Assembly (NCBI GenBank): GCA_964412115.1
Contig: CAYPMM010000027.1
Span: 1 to 10,917, forward strand
Origin: HO2-45-28 sp964412115
Lineage (GTDB): Bacteria > Patescibacteriota > Minisyncoccia > HO2-45-28
Length of the DNA: 10,917 nucleotides
Direction: 5' to 3'
A model generated the notes under the pieces. The model had not been told where the DNA came from and made no database searches. It saw nothing but the letters and a program-made list of their open reading frames with translations. Shown here in pieces: positions 1 through 5,603 of the stretch (position 1 is its first letter; every line of letters starts with the position of its first letter). The position numbers were made by a program, and so were the translations under genes.

Positions 1-856
1 TGGGAATATTCGCGCCCTCAACTATTATTTTGGCTTTTATTGATTTTTTATTTGATTCGTTGATTACGTCGGTAACGGAAGCCGGAATTAAAATATCAGC
101 CGCGAGGGCAAAAAACTGTTTTCTTGAAATTGGATGCCCCTTTTCGCATTCTTTAAGCGATTCCCCGCACAATTTTACTTTTCTAATATCCGCCTCGGTA
201 AGCCCGTTTTTGTTGAATATCGCGCCGTGCCGGTCGGCCACCGCCACAATCCTGCCGCCCATGGCGCATAAATGTTTAAAGGCAAAACTGCCGACATTGC
301 CAAATCCGTCTATCGCTATGGAGGCGCCCTTGATATCGATGCCTTTTATTTTCGCGGCAGTCATTGCGGCCTGGGCCACGCCATACCCGGTGCTTCCAAG
401 TTCGTGCGGCAAACCGCCAAGATTTTTCGGCTTTCCGGTCGCCGTTTTTTTATTACCAACCGCTTCCACAAACCACCCCATTTCCTTCTCACCGCTGGCA
501 ACATCCGGACCCGCAATATACCTGGAAATTAAAAACGGCCTAATCGCGCGCGCGAAGCTTTGGACAAATTTCTTTTTTAGCCCCTCCCGTCCCCCACCGG
601 ACAAAGCCCGGCTTTGTCCGGTGGGGGGCCAAACGATGCCGGATTTAGCGCCTCCAAACGGCAAGCCGGCCAAAGCGTTTTTAAAAGTCATAGCTCTGGC
701 AAGCCGGAACACTTCTTCTTCCGAAACATCGGGGGTCATTCTTAGGCCGCCTTTTCCGGGGCCCAATTTTGTGTTGTCTACAACCAAAAACCCCCGCATG
801 TTTAATTTCGGGTCGTAAATTTTAACTACATATTCGGGTCCAATTTTATCGTACAT
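1..856 (-). CDS. Glu/Leu/Phe/Val dehydrogenase (glutamate dehydrogenase-like), C-terminus cut by window edge
   Basis: NAD(P)-dependent oxidative deamination of an amino acid, most likely glutamate to 2-oxoglutarate, in the cytoplasm. The first 285 codons are visible. The N-terminal catalytic domain shows KGGLRM (Lys35), MTFKN (Lys59), GGAKSG (Lys71, the catalytic Lys of the family) and GPDV (Asp118, the catalytic Asp). The Rossmann domain has GFGNVG at 184-189, and the visible end reads IVEGANIP, as in the family. The ATG overlaps the end of the phosphatase gene by 11 bases, so the pair is probably translationally coupled; no clear Shine-Dalgarno is visible. Residues 77-89 (PPTGQSRALSGGG) are encoded by a perfect palindrome. 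The Lys71-Asp118 distance is 47 residues, against 40 between Lys125 and Asp165 of the Clostridium symbiosum enzyme. Family is certain; substrate specificity (Glu versus Leu/Phe/Val) is not, and the N-terminus is shorter than in classical GDH. Confidence 0.93.
   Translation of the reverse strand, partial: MYDKIGPEYVVKIYDPKLNMRGFLVVDNTKLGPGKGGLRMTPDVSEEEVFRLARAMTFKNALAGLPFGGAKSGIVWPPTGQSRALSGGGREGLKKKFVQSFARAIRPFLISRYIAGPDVASGEKEMGWFVEAVGNKKTATGKPKNLGGLPHELGSTGYGVAQAAMTAAKIKGIDIKGASIAIDGFGNVGSFAFKHLCAMGGRIVAVADRHGAIFNKNGLTEADIRKVKLCGESLKECEKGHPISRKQFFALAADILIPASVTDVINESNKKSIKAKIIVEGANIP
591..627. repeat. Perfect 18+18 base palindrome inside the dehydrogenase gene
   Basis: The left arm CCCCCACCGGACAAAGCC (591-608) is matched exactly by GGCTTTGTCCGGTGGGGG (610-627), with a single C between them. 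It lies inside the coding frame without breaking it and is much richer in G and C than its surroundings. It codes for a Pro/Gly/Ser-rich loop between the catalytic Lys strand and the next helix. It resembles in principle the palindromic elements known to sit inside Rickettsia genes; whether it is a dispersed element here cannot be told from one copy. Confidence 0.9.
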
Positions 857-1325
857 ACTTTTTACCCATAACTTGCGCGGCGAATTTTTTAAGAGCGTTT
901 CGCTGAACAATTTCGAGATGCATGGACGGCCTTTGTTTTTTAACGAATTTTTCGGCGTCTTTTGCCGACATGCCGCGGGTTTTTATGAGGTAGGCGGCCA
1001 TCATTGTCGGCGCCCTGCCGTGGCCGTTTTTGCAGTGCAGATAAACCTTTTTACCCATTGAAACCAGGCGTTCAAGAGTTGATACGCCGAATTCAAGCTG
1101 TTCGGGCTTTGGGGCCTGGTGATTTTTTACCGGAATCCAGGCGTAAAAATAAACTCCGAAAGGCGCGTCAATTCTTTCTTCTTCCAGAGAAATGTCGGCC
1201 ATAATCCCTTTCTTTTTCAGTTCCTCGTCAAAATGGGTCTGACAGCACTGGTTGGTGCCGATATAAATCCCGTCGGTTATGTAATTATAATTAAGTTCCT
1301 TTACCGAATGTTTGTCGATTCTCAT
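846..1325 (-). CDS. Dual-specificity/tyrosine-type protein phosphatase
   Basis: A 159-residue cysteine-dependent phosphatase domain, a typical length for a minimal dual-specificity phosphatase. The P-loop signature HCKNGHGR gives nucleophile Cys98 and phosphate-binding Arg104 (C-x5-R), followed by APTMMAAYL as in the family. The stretch before it reads IPVKNHQAPKPEQL. At the usual position of the general-acid Asp in this loop there is Asn68, which is odd for an active enzyme. Substrate is unknown; phosphoprotein or another phosphomonoester are both possible. The ATG at 1325 has no strong Shine-Dalgarno. The stop overlaps the dehydrogenase start by 11 bases, and the doxX-like gene ends 27 bases upstream, so it reads as a distal member of the redox operon. 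Confidence is high for fold and low for activity. Confidence 0.88.
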   Translation of the reverse strand: MRIDKHSVKELNYNYITDGIYIGTNQCCQTHFDEELKKKGIMADISLEEERIDAPFGVYFYAWIPVKNHQAPKPEQLEFGVSTLERLVSMGKKVYLHCKNGHGRAPTMMAAYLIKTRGMSAKDAEKFVKKQRPSMHLEIVQRNALKKFAAQVMGKKYVR

Positions 1326-1352
1326 AAAATCTGATTTATTTTCCCTTTGATT

Positions 1353-1733
1353 CTACTGAATACTTATGGCCCCTCCGCCGATTACCAAGATAACGACATT
1401 GGCCGCAAGTAAAATGAGGTCAAATTCCCATCCGGTTTTATCCATGGCCGCGAAAGGGACATACCACTTCATAACCTTCATGGCTATCGCGCCGACCATA
1501 ATTACACCGAGCAAGAGCGCCGCGAATTGAGTATAAACGCCGAGGATTAGTCCGAAAGCCGAAAGAAACTCTACCGCCCCAAGCATAAAAACCATCCCTT
1601 GCGACATCCCAACCATTTTGGCCATTGAACCCGAGTCTTTCAGTTTGGGCAATGAGTGGTATACAAATATGACGGCAACGGCCAAGCGCAAAACCAAAAG
1701 GGCGATATCCGTATACTGTGTCAGTTCAAACAT
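1353..1733 (-). CDS. DoxX-family integral membrane protein
   Basis: A 126-residue protein with four predicted membrane segments (roughly residues 8-26, 45-65, 67-87 and 104-122), the normal size and topology of the DoxX family. Family-like features are the first helix ending in HSLPKLKD and the glycine-rich GAVEFLSAFGLILGVYTQF around the second and third helices. DoxX proteins are membrane subunits or partners of redox systems (thiosulfate:quinone oxidoreductase in Acidianus; with SodA and SseA in Mycobacterium). The gene lies 43 bases downstream of a quinone-oxidoreductase-like flavoprotein on the same strand, so a membrane partner role for that operon is a reasonable inference. It ends in TAG. 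No Shine-Dalgarno is visible before the ATG. Family assignment is good; biochemical role is not known. Confidence 0.85.
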   Translation of the reverse strand: MFELTQYTDIALLVLRLAVAVIFVYHSLPKLKDSGSMAKMVGMSQGMVFMLGAVEFLSAFGLILGVYTQFAALLLGVIMVGAIAMKVMKWYVPFAAMDKTGWEFDLILLAANVVILVIGGGAISIQ

Positions 1734-1776
1734 AAAATTTATTTTTTTACGGTTAAATTATTAATCATGCGACCTT

Positions 1777-3117
1777 TTATTCGGTGCAAGCTTCCATACT
1801 GGAGCCGAAATCCCGGCACCAGAGCTTGGTGTTAAAACGAAAACGCGGCAAAAAACCGATAATTTTTATGGTTTCCTGCTCGGCGTTTTTTAAAGAAACC
1901 GACGCGCCCGGAGACGGAGTTATGTTGAAAAGAATCTTATCCCCGACTATTTCGGCTTCGCCCATCTCCAATTTTTTTGTTTTGGTGTTTACAATTTGGG
2001 GACGAATGCCGCCGATTCCGCTGCCATAGCGCAAATCTCGATATCGCAATGACGGGACTATTTTTTTCGCCTCGCGTAAAAAAATCCATCTTCCTATAAA
2101 CGGCAGGTCGTATCCGATATTTTTCAGCACATAACGGAAAAGGACCGGGTCTAAGACGATTTTAAGCAGGCTCAAAATGCCGTCAATACTCCAGACGGAA
2201 GTTCTGATAAAATCAAAAATCGTTCCATAATTATGACGTTCAAGCATGGGCAAAACTTTGGCGGTAGGACCGAATCTGGTCTCTTTCGGATTATTAACGT
2301 CGCGATCTCCGTGGATCGCGGCGAAAGGCAGTTTTTTGATTTGCATCGTATAAACCTTGCCGTTAAGTATATTATCCGCGCAATAAAAGCTTCCGGCAAC
2401 CGGAAGAAGGCCCAGGTTTTTGCCGTATCCGAGTTTTTTCGCAAAAACGAGGCTATGCGGCCCGGCCATAACCGCGACTGCGTCAGCGGTAAACATTTCC
2501 TTGCCGGCAAATATTTCATAGCCGTCGCGCTTTTTTTTAATGCCGGTTATTTCCAACCCGTTTCGCGCCATGGCGTTTTTGTTGGATTTTTGCGCCTCAA
2601 AAACAAAGGATTCGGCTAATTTTTTATAATTTACGGTATAGCCGTCCTCGCTATAAAGCGCGGAAATTTTTTCCGTTTTATCGCGTCCCTCCATTACTTT
2701 CGGCTCAATCCGGCCTATCTCTTCAGCATAAATCTTTTTAAGTCCGGGGAAAAGTTTTTGGAATTCCGCAAAGCGTTTTTCCAGCGCGTCCGCCTCTTTG
2801 CCGCCCACGGCAATCACCATTTTAGAAAGTTTAATAAACGCGTTTTCGGCGTACTTTTCCATGTAGCGCACGAGTATTTCGGAGGCTTCTTTGACCCGTC
2901 CGGCTTTTTCTAAAGTATAATTTGTTTCTATGTCGCCGAAATGCAGGGTCTGGCTGTTGTTTTGGTAATGAGAATTAACTTCCGCCATATTTTTATACTT
3001 TTCAAAAAGCGCGATGTTGGGAATGTCAGTATATTTGGCAAGCGCGAAAAACAAAGAGGTGCCGGTAATCCCGCCGCCAATGATTACAACATTATAATGA
3101 TTATCTTTTTGCGCCAT
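1777..3117 (-). CDS. mqo: Malate:quinone oxidoreductase-like FAD-dependent oxidoreductase
   Basis: Predicted peripheral-membrane flavoprotein that would oxidise malate, or a related 2-hydroxy acid, and pass electrons to quinone. From the ATG at 3117 it has 446 residues, somewhat short for Mqo (about 490-550). It opens with the dinucleotide-binding motif VVIIGGGITG (10-19). Mqo-type signatures follow: NNSQTLHFGDIETNYT (53-68), VMEGRD (141-146), VNY (162-164), RFGPTAK (281-287), GIRPQIVNTKT (370-380) and the C-terminal SPGAS (402-406). The frame stays open to 3231, but that extension would run into the flavin reductase gene and through an AT-rich hairpin, so 3117 is preferred. The usual histidine/DTR substrate segment is altered to HGDRD (269-273). 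The substrate may therefore differ from malate. It lies between the flavin reductase and DoxX genes of the operon. Confidence 0.82.
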   Translation of the reverse strand: MAQKDNHYNVVIIGGGITGTSLFFALAKYTDIPNIALFEKYKNMAEVNSHYQNNSQTLHFGDIETNYTLEKAGRVKEASEILVRYMEKYAENAFIKLSKMVIAVGGKEADALEKRFAEFQKLFPGLKKIYAEEIGRIEPKVMEGRDKTEKISALYSEDGYTVNYKKLAESFVFEAQKSNKNAMARNGLEITGIKKKRDGYEIFAGKEMFTADAVAVMAGPHSLVFAKKLGYGKNLGLLPVAGSFYCADNILNGKVYTMQIKKLPFAAIHGDRDVNNPKETRFGPTAKVLPMLERHNYGTIFDFIRTSVWSIDGILSLLKIVLDPVLFRYVLKNIGYDLPFIGRWIFLREAKKIVPSLRYRDLRYGSGIGGIRPQIVNTKTKKLEMGEAEIVGDKILFNITPSPGASVSLKNAEQETIKIIGFLPRFRFNTKLWCRDFGSSMEACTE

Positions 3118-3139
3118 TCTTAATTCACAAACAAAACCA

Positions 3140-3159
3140 AAAAAACAGGGCTGTTTTTT
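3140..3159 (-). terminator. Weak AT-rich hairpin between flavin reductase and Mqo-like genes
   Basis: AAAAAACAG and CTGTTTTTT form nine complementary bases around GG. It sits in the 56-base gap after the flavin reductase stop. It is AT-rich and would be a weak terminator or an mRNA-processing or attenuation hairpin inside the operon. Confidence 0.35.
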
Positions 3160-3173
3160 CTTAGTTTGCGACC

Positions 3174-3755
3174 TTAATGAAACTTGCTTGGTAAATTTTT
3201 CCGTCCCCAGCGCAGGGTTTCGGCCATCCACACAAGTTCTTCCAAAAATTCGTCGGCGCGCTGGTTAAACGCGTCGTCTTTAAGCTTGCCGTCGCTGTCA
3301 AAAACATTTTGAACCTGCGGAAAATTCAGATTACCGAAAGTAACCGCCAGCCCAAGTTCCCTTACCACCGGAACAAGCGCTTCAACAACCCTTGTTCCTC
3401 CCCAAGGGCCGGCCGAAACACCCACAATCCCGACCGCCTTATGCACATATTCCCTAAGTACTACATCCAAAAGCGATTTGAGCGTGCCCGGGTAGCCGTG
3501 GTTATATTCCGGAGCCACAACAACCAGCCCGTCGGCCTTTATTATCGCGTCGCGATATTCAGTGAATTTGCCCTTGTCTTTGAGCGTCTGCCCGTAGTCA
3601 TTTGCGGGAAAATTGAAGTCGCCAACGTCAAAAAGTTTTGTTTCAATCTTTTCGTGTCCGCTCATCCGGTCATGTAAAAACTTGGCGACGTTTTCGCTTT
3701 GCCTGCCCTCCCGATTTGTTCCGAGAATTATCGGTATAAATAATTTTTCGGTCAT
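3174..3755 (-). CDS. NAD(P)H-dependent FMN reductase-family oxidoreductase
   Basis: A 193-residue flavodoxin-fold protein of the NADPH-dependent FMN reductase family, which reduces bound or free FMN, quinones or similar acceptors with NAD(P)H. The flavin phosphate loop is LGTNREGRQSE (11-21). The second flavin-contacting motif is APEYNHGYPG (81-90), followed by LKSLLDVV. A third loop, SAGPWGGTRV (114-123), also fits the family. Length is normal. The ATG at 3755 has no Shine-Dalgarno, only an AT-rich leader. It lies 30 bases after the glutaredoxin gene and 56 bases before the Mqo-like gene, so it belongs to the redox operon. The physiological acceptor (quinone, chromate-like oxidant, free flavin) cannot be read from sequence. 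Confidence 0.9.
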   Translation of the reverse strand: MTEKLFIPIILGTNREGRQSENVAKFLHDRMSGHEKIETKLFDVGDFNFPANDYGQTLKDKGKFTEYRDAIIKADGLVVVAPEYNHGYPGTLKSLLDVVLREYVHKAVGIVGVSAGPWGGTRVVEALVPVVRELGLAVTFGNLNFPQVQNVFDSDGKLKDDAFNQRADEFLEELVWMAETLRWGRKNLPSKFH

Positions 3756-3785
3756 GTTTAAGCTGTTTTAAATTATTTTAAGCTA

Positions 3786-4019
3786 TTAAATTCCCAAAAG
3801 GCCGGAGAGTCTGTCTTTGTCAAAGCCGACCGTGAGCTCTCCGTCAATGTCAATCACCGGAACGCCCATCTGTCCGGATCTTTTAATCATGTCTTCGCGC
3901 GCCACGGCGTCGGAAGCAACGTCTTTTTCGGAATATTCAACATTGTTCTCTTTAAAGAACGCCTTGGCCATTTTGCAATAAACGCAAGCCGGCGTGGTGT
4001 AAATTGTTACGTTTTTCAT
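3786..4019 (-). CDS. Glutaredoxin-family thiol-disulfide oxidoreductase
   Basis: A compact 77-residue thioredoxin-fold protein. The active site is TTPACVYCKMAK with Cys12 and Cys15. The cis-proline follows in GVPVIDIDG (Pro54), and the C-terminus TVGFDKDRLSGLL is typical of small bacterial glutaredoxin/NrdH-like proteins. CVYC differs from the CPYC of classical glutaredoxin, and no glutathione-pathway gene is in view, so the reductant may be a thioredoxin reductase-like enzyme or a low-molecular-weight thiol. It lies 17 bases downstream of the ArsR-type regulator and 30 bases upstream of the flavin reductase, the second gene of the operon. No Shine-Dalgarno is visible. Confidence 0.92.
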   Translation of the reverse strand: MKNVTIYTTPACVYCKMAKAFFKENNVEYSEKDVASDAVAREDMIKRSGQMGVPVIDIDGELTVGFDKDRLSGLLGI

Positions 4020-4036
4020 AATTTTTATTTATTTTT

Positions 4037-4318
4037 TTAATTTATAAGTTTTAAAATCGACCTTACGACTGAATCGTCTCTTTTGACTTTATAGCATATC
4101 TTCTGGCCCATTCTTTCTCTTTCAACGAGTCCGGCCATTTCCAAAATCCTGAACTGCTGGGAGGCGGCCGGGACCGATATTTTAAGGGCGGAGGCCATTT
4201 CCGAAACGCAAAAGTCCTTTTTTCGGGCAATCAGTTCAAGTATGCTAAACCTGCTCGGATCGCCCAAAACCCCGAAAACAACCCTTAATTTTTCCTTTCT
4301 TGCCTTGTATTTTGCCAT
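4037..4318 (-). CDS. ArsR-family winged-helix transcriptional regulator
   Basis: A small winged helix-turn-helix repressor of 93 residues from the ATG at 4318. The frame is open to a TTG at 4339, and another ATG lies at 4324. Those upstream starts fall close to or inside the operator, so 4318 or 4324 is preferred. The family pattern is clear: VFGVLGDPSRFSILELI, then a helix-turn-helix with recognition helix SVPAASQQFRILEMAGLV (48-65), then the wing RERMGQKICYKVKR. The metal-binding ELCVCDL motif of ArsR itself reads DFCVSEM, with only one cysteine (Cys37); the only other cysteine is Cys75 in the wing. Sensing of arsenic by the classical site is therefore unlikely, and a thiol-redox signal is possible. 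It heads the redox operon and probably represses it by binding the inverted repeat before its own start. Confidence 0.9.
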   Translation of the reverse strand: MAKYKARKEKLRVVFGVLGDPSRFSILELIARKKDFCVSEMASALKISVPAASQQFRILEMAGLVERERMGQKICYKVKRDDSVVRSILKLIN

Positions 4319-4330
4319 AAACATTAAACA

Positions 4331-4348
4331 TTTAAGCAATTACTTAAA
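4331..4348. promoter_or_regulatory. Probable ArsR-type operator (inverted repeat)
   Basis: TTTAAG and CTTAAA flank the six-base spacer CAATTA. The AT-rich dyad lies immediately downstream of the -10 box, at the expected transcription start, and before the regulator's ATG. Binding here would block RNA polymerase, the usual autorepression layout of ArsR-family genes. Confidence 0.6.
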
Positions 4349-4376
4349 GTATACACCCGAACAAAATCCGTGTCAA
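4348..4376 (-). promoter_or_regulatory. Near-consensus sigma-70 promoter of the redox operon
   Basis: On the minus strand TTGACA (4376-4371) is followed by a 17-base spacer and TATACT (4353-4348). Start of transcription is expected near 4341, inside the inverted-repeat operator. This is the best-matching promoter in the window and is placed to drive the genes from the ArsR-type regulator to the dehydrogenase. Confidence 0.8.
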
Positions 4377-4384
4377 GCGCCGGT

Positions 4385-4393
4385 TGTGGATAA
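4385..4393 (-). promoter_or_regulatory. Perfect DnaA box sequence (TTATCCACA)
   Basis: The minus strand reads TTATCCACA, the consensus DnaA-binding nonamer, 9 bases upstream of the -35 box of the redox-operon promoter. It is in the loop of a short dyad, CGGTT...AACCG (4381-4396). Only one box is seen in the window, so it is not an origin; it could be a regulatory site or chance. Confidence 0.4.
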
Positions 4394-4400
4394 CCGTTTT

Positions 4401-4826
4401 TTATTGCGATAAGTATTTTTTTAAGAGTTCGGAACTGGAACGTATTTTTCCGCTTCGGCCGACGTTAAAAACCATTTCCACCCCCAGCTCTTTGCATGTT
4501 TTAGCTTCAGGAATTGAGGCCTCGTCTTTGCGGTCTCCGCCGTTGGCAAAAATATCCGGCTTGAATTTCTCTATCGCCTCCCCCACGTCGTTTCTTTCGC
4601 TTTGGAGGACATAAACATCGTCAACGTATTTTATGCTTTTAATCAGGGTGGCGCGGTCGTCCTGACTCATAAAAAACTTGCCCTTTTTTCGCGTAAGCCA
4701 GTCATCGCAGTTAAGCACAACAAGAAGCCTGTCGCCAAGTTCTTTGGCCTCCTTGAACATCTCAAGGTGTCCCACGTGTATGGGATCAAATCCTCCGGAA
4801 ACCATGACTAAGCGTTCTTTTGGCAT
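4401..4826 (-). CDS. Stand-alone nucleotidyltransferase (cytidylyltransferase-like, HldE C-domain type)
   Basis: A 141-residue Rossmann-like nucleotidyltransferase that would join an NTP to a phosphorylated sugar, alcohol or similar acceptor, releasing pyrophosphate. The nucleotide-binding motif GGFDPIHVGH (11-20) holds HxGH at 17-20. It is followed by AKELGDRLLVVLNCDDW, DDRATLIKSIKYVDDV and PDIFANGGDR, all in the order seen in the C-terminal domain of HldE/RfaE and related cytidylyltransferases. The closing signature is IRSSSEL (128-134), in place of the usual ISTT. No kinase domain is attached. No heptose, teichoic acid or lipid gene is adjacent, so the acceptor is unknown. A -10-like TATAAT ends 6 bases before the ATG, which would give a leaderless transcript. 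Alternatively the gene is read from the tRNA-Ala promoter 23 bases upstream. Confidence 0.87.
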   Translation of the reverse strand: MPKERLVMVSGGFDPIHVGHLEMFKEAKELGDRLLVVLNCDDWLTRKKGKFFMSQDDRATLIKSIKYVDDVYVLQSERNDVGEAIEKFKPDIFANGGDRKDEASIPEAKTCKELGVEMVFNVGRSGKIRSSSELLKKYLSQ

Positions 4827-4832
4827 ACAAAT

Positions 4833-4838
4833 ATTATA
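4833..4838 (-). promoter_or_regulatory. -10 box giving a probable leaderless nucleotidyltransferase transcript
   Basis: TATAAT on the minus strand ends six bases before the ATG at 4826, so the first transcribed base would be the A of the start codon. No Shine-Dalgarno is present and no convincing -35 box is visible, since that position lies within tRNA-Ala. Confidence 0.4.
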
Positions 4839-4849
4839 TTACTAAACTT

Positions 4850-4920
4850 TGGACCGTGCGAGAATCGAACTCGCATCTCCCGGATGCAAACCGGGTGCTC
4901 TGCCACTAAGCTAACGGCCC
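4850..4920 (-). tRNA. tRNA-Ala (UGC)
   Basis: A full 71-base cloverleaf is visible. Acceptor strands GGGCCGT and ACGGTCC carry the G3-U70 pair that marks alanine tRNAs. The D stem is GCTT/GAGC, the anticodon arm CCCGG-TTTGCAT-CCGGG with anticodon TGC, the variable loop AGAT, and the T arm GCGAG-TTCGATT-CTCGC. The discriminator is A and CCA is not encoded, so it must be added after transcription. Confidence 0.97.
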
Positions 4921-4949
4921 TTATCAAAAGGCAAAGTTTATAGTACAAT
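4921..4949 (+). promoter_or_regulatory. Candidate promoter of the YjdF-like membrane gene
   Basis: TTATCA (4921-4926), a 17-base spacer and TACAAT (4944-4949) would start transcription near 4956, leaving a leader of about 30 bases that contains GGAG before the ATG. The -35 box abuts the 5' end of the oppositely oriented tRNA-Ala. Confidence 0.4.
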
Positions 4950-4985
4950 GAAGACGGAGTTTCTTCAAGAATTGGGACGGAGCAA

Positions 4986-5603
4986 ATGGACAAACTGGTA
5001 AGGCTTCGTTTGAAAAGGCGCAGAAAAATATTTGTCAGATGTTTGATTTTAGTACTGCTTGCCGCTTTGATTTTTTGGGGCTTAAGACTGGAAATCTTTT
5101 TCAAGAAGCCGCAGGTTTTCGGGGACACCTCTTGGTGGCTGGATTTTGCGGGACATTTTTTTATTTTCTTTATTGTCAGCCTTCTGGCCATTTACGAAAG
5201 CCGCCTTATTCTGCAATCGTCTTTCAGGCGCTGGCGTTCAGTGTTTATGGAATGTCTCGGGTGGGGTGGGCTTTTTGAAATAATGGAATTCATTCTTGAT
5301 AAAACCCGCGACTGGTGGCTTTCTTATGCCGCTTTGTGGTTTTCAAATCTTGATACCCTCCAAAAAGGCAACGACGATACGATGTGGGATTTAATTGCCG
5401 ACGGAAGCGGGGTTTTGGTTGCCATAACAATCTGGCTGGTTATAAAAACAACTTACGCCCGGTTTTATCCGAGCGATGCCCGCGCTGAATATTTAGCCGA
5501 ACGAAAAGAATTAATGACGCATCAAAAATCCGAAGCAAAAAGACTTGAAAAAGAGTACTACCATGAGTTACGTAAAGAGTTTAAAAGGAAAACCCCGTCT
5601 TAA
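4986..5603 (+). CDS. YjdF/DUF2238-like integral membrane protein
   Basis: A 205-residue membrane protein of unknown function. An Arg/Lys-rich N-terminus (RLRLKRRRK) precedes about four membrane segments, near residues 15-33, 53-72, 86-103 and 138-156. Conserved-looking polar residues lie in or beside the helices: DFAGHF (53-58), GGLFEIMEF (94-102), and after a short loop QKGNDDTMWDLIADGSG (126-142). This E..E / D..WD...D..G pattern resembles YjdF (DUF2238). A highly charged helical tail (about 160-205, rich in Lys, Glu and Arg) extends into the cytoplasm. The ATG is preceded by GGAG with a three-base gap, a little close. Its stop codon lies inside the loop of the terminator shared with ddl. 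Membrane nature is certain; family is a moderate-confidence call. Confidence 0.72.
   Translation: MDKLVRLRLKRRRKIFVRCLILVLLAALIFWGLRLEIFFKKPQVFGDTSWWLDFAGHFFIFFIVSLLAIYESRLILQSSFRRWRSVFMECLGWGGLFEIMEFILDKTRDWWLSYAALWFSNLDTLQKGNDDTMWDLIADGSGVLVAITIWLVIKTTYARFYPSDARAEYLAERKELMTHQKSEAKRLEKEYYHELRKEFKRKTPS

Noticed and set aside
30..818. Long plus-strand open frame opposite the dehydrogenase
   Set aside because: Its translation has no family features, while the minus strand carries all dehydrogenase motifs. It is an antisense shadow.
2301..2320. CGCGATC...GATCGCG inverted repeat in the Mqo-like gene
   Set aside because: Only seven-base arms with a six-base loop, inside a conserved coding stretch. 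This is within what coding sequence gives by chance.
3118..3231. Longer N-terminus for the Mqo-like protein
   Set aside because: The extra 38 residues are not part of the FAD-binding fold, overlap the flavin reductase gene and cross an AT-rich hairpin. The ATG at 3117 sits just before the GGGITG motif.
4381..4401. Hairpin plus T run read on the plus strand as a terminator
   Set aside because: No plus-strand gene lies upstream, and on the minus strand no T run follows. The DnaA-box reading explains the dyad better.
4948..5001. 17-codon open frame (MKTEFLQELGRSKWTNW) as a leader peptide of the membrane-protein gene
   Set aside because: It begins within the proposed -10 box, so it would not be transcribed in full, and it has no ribosome binding site.
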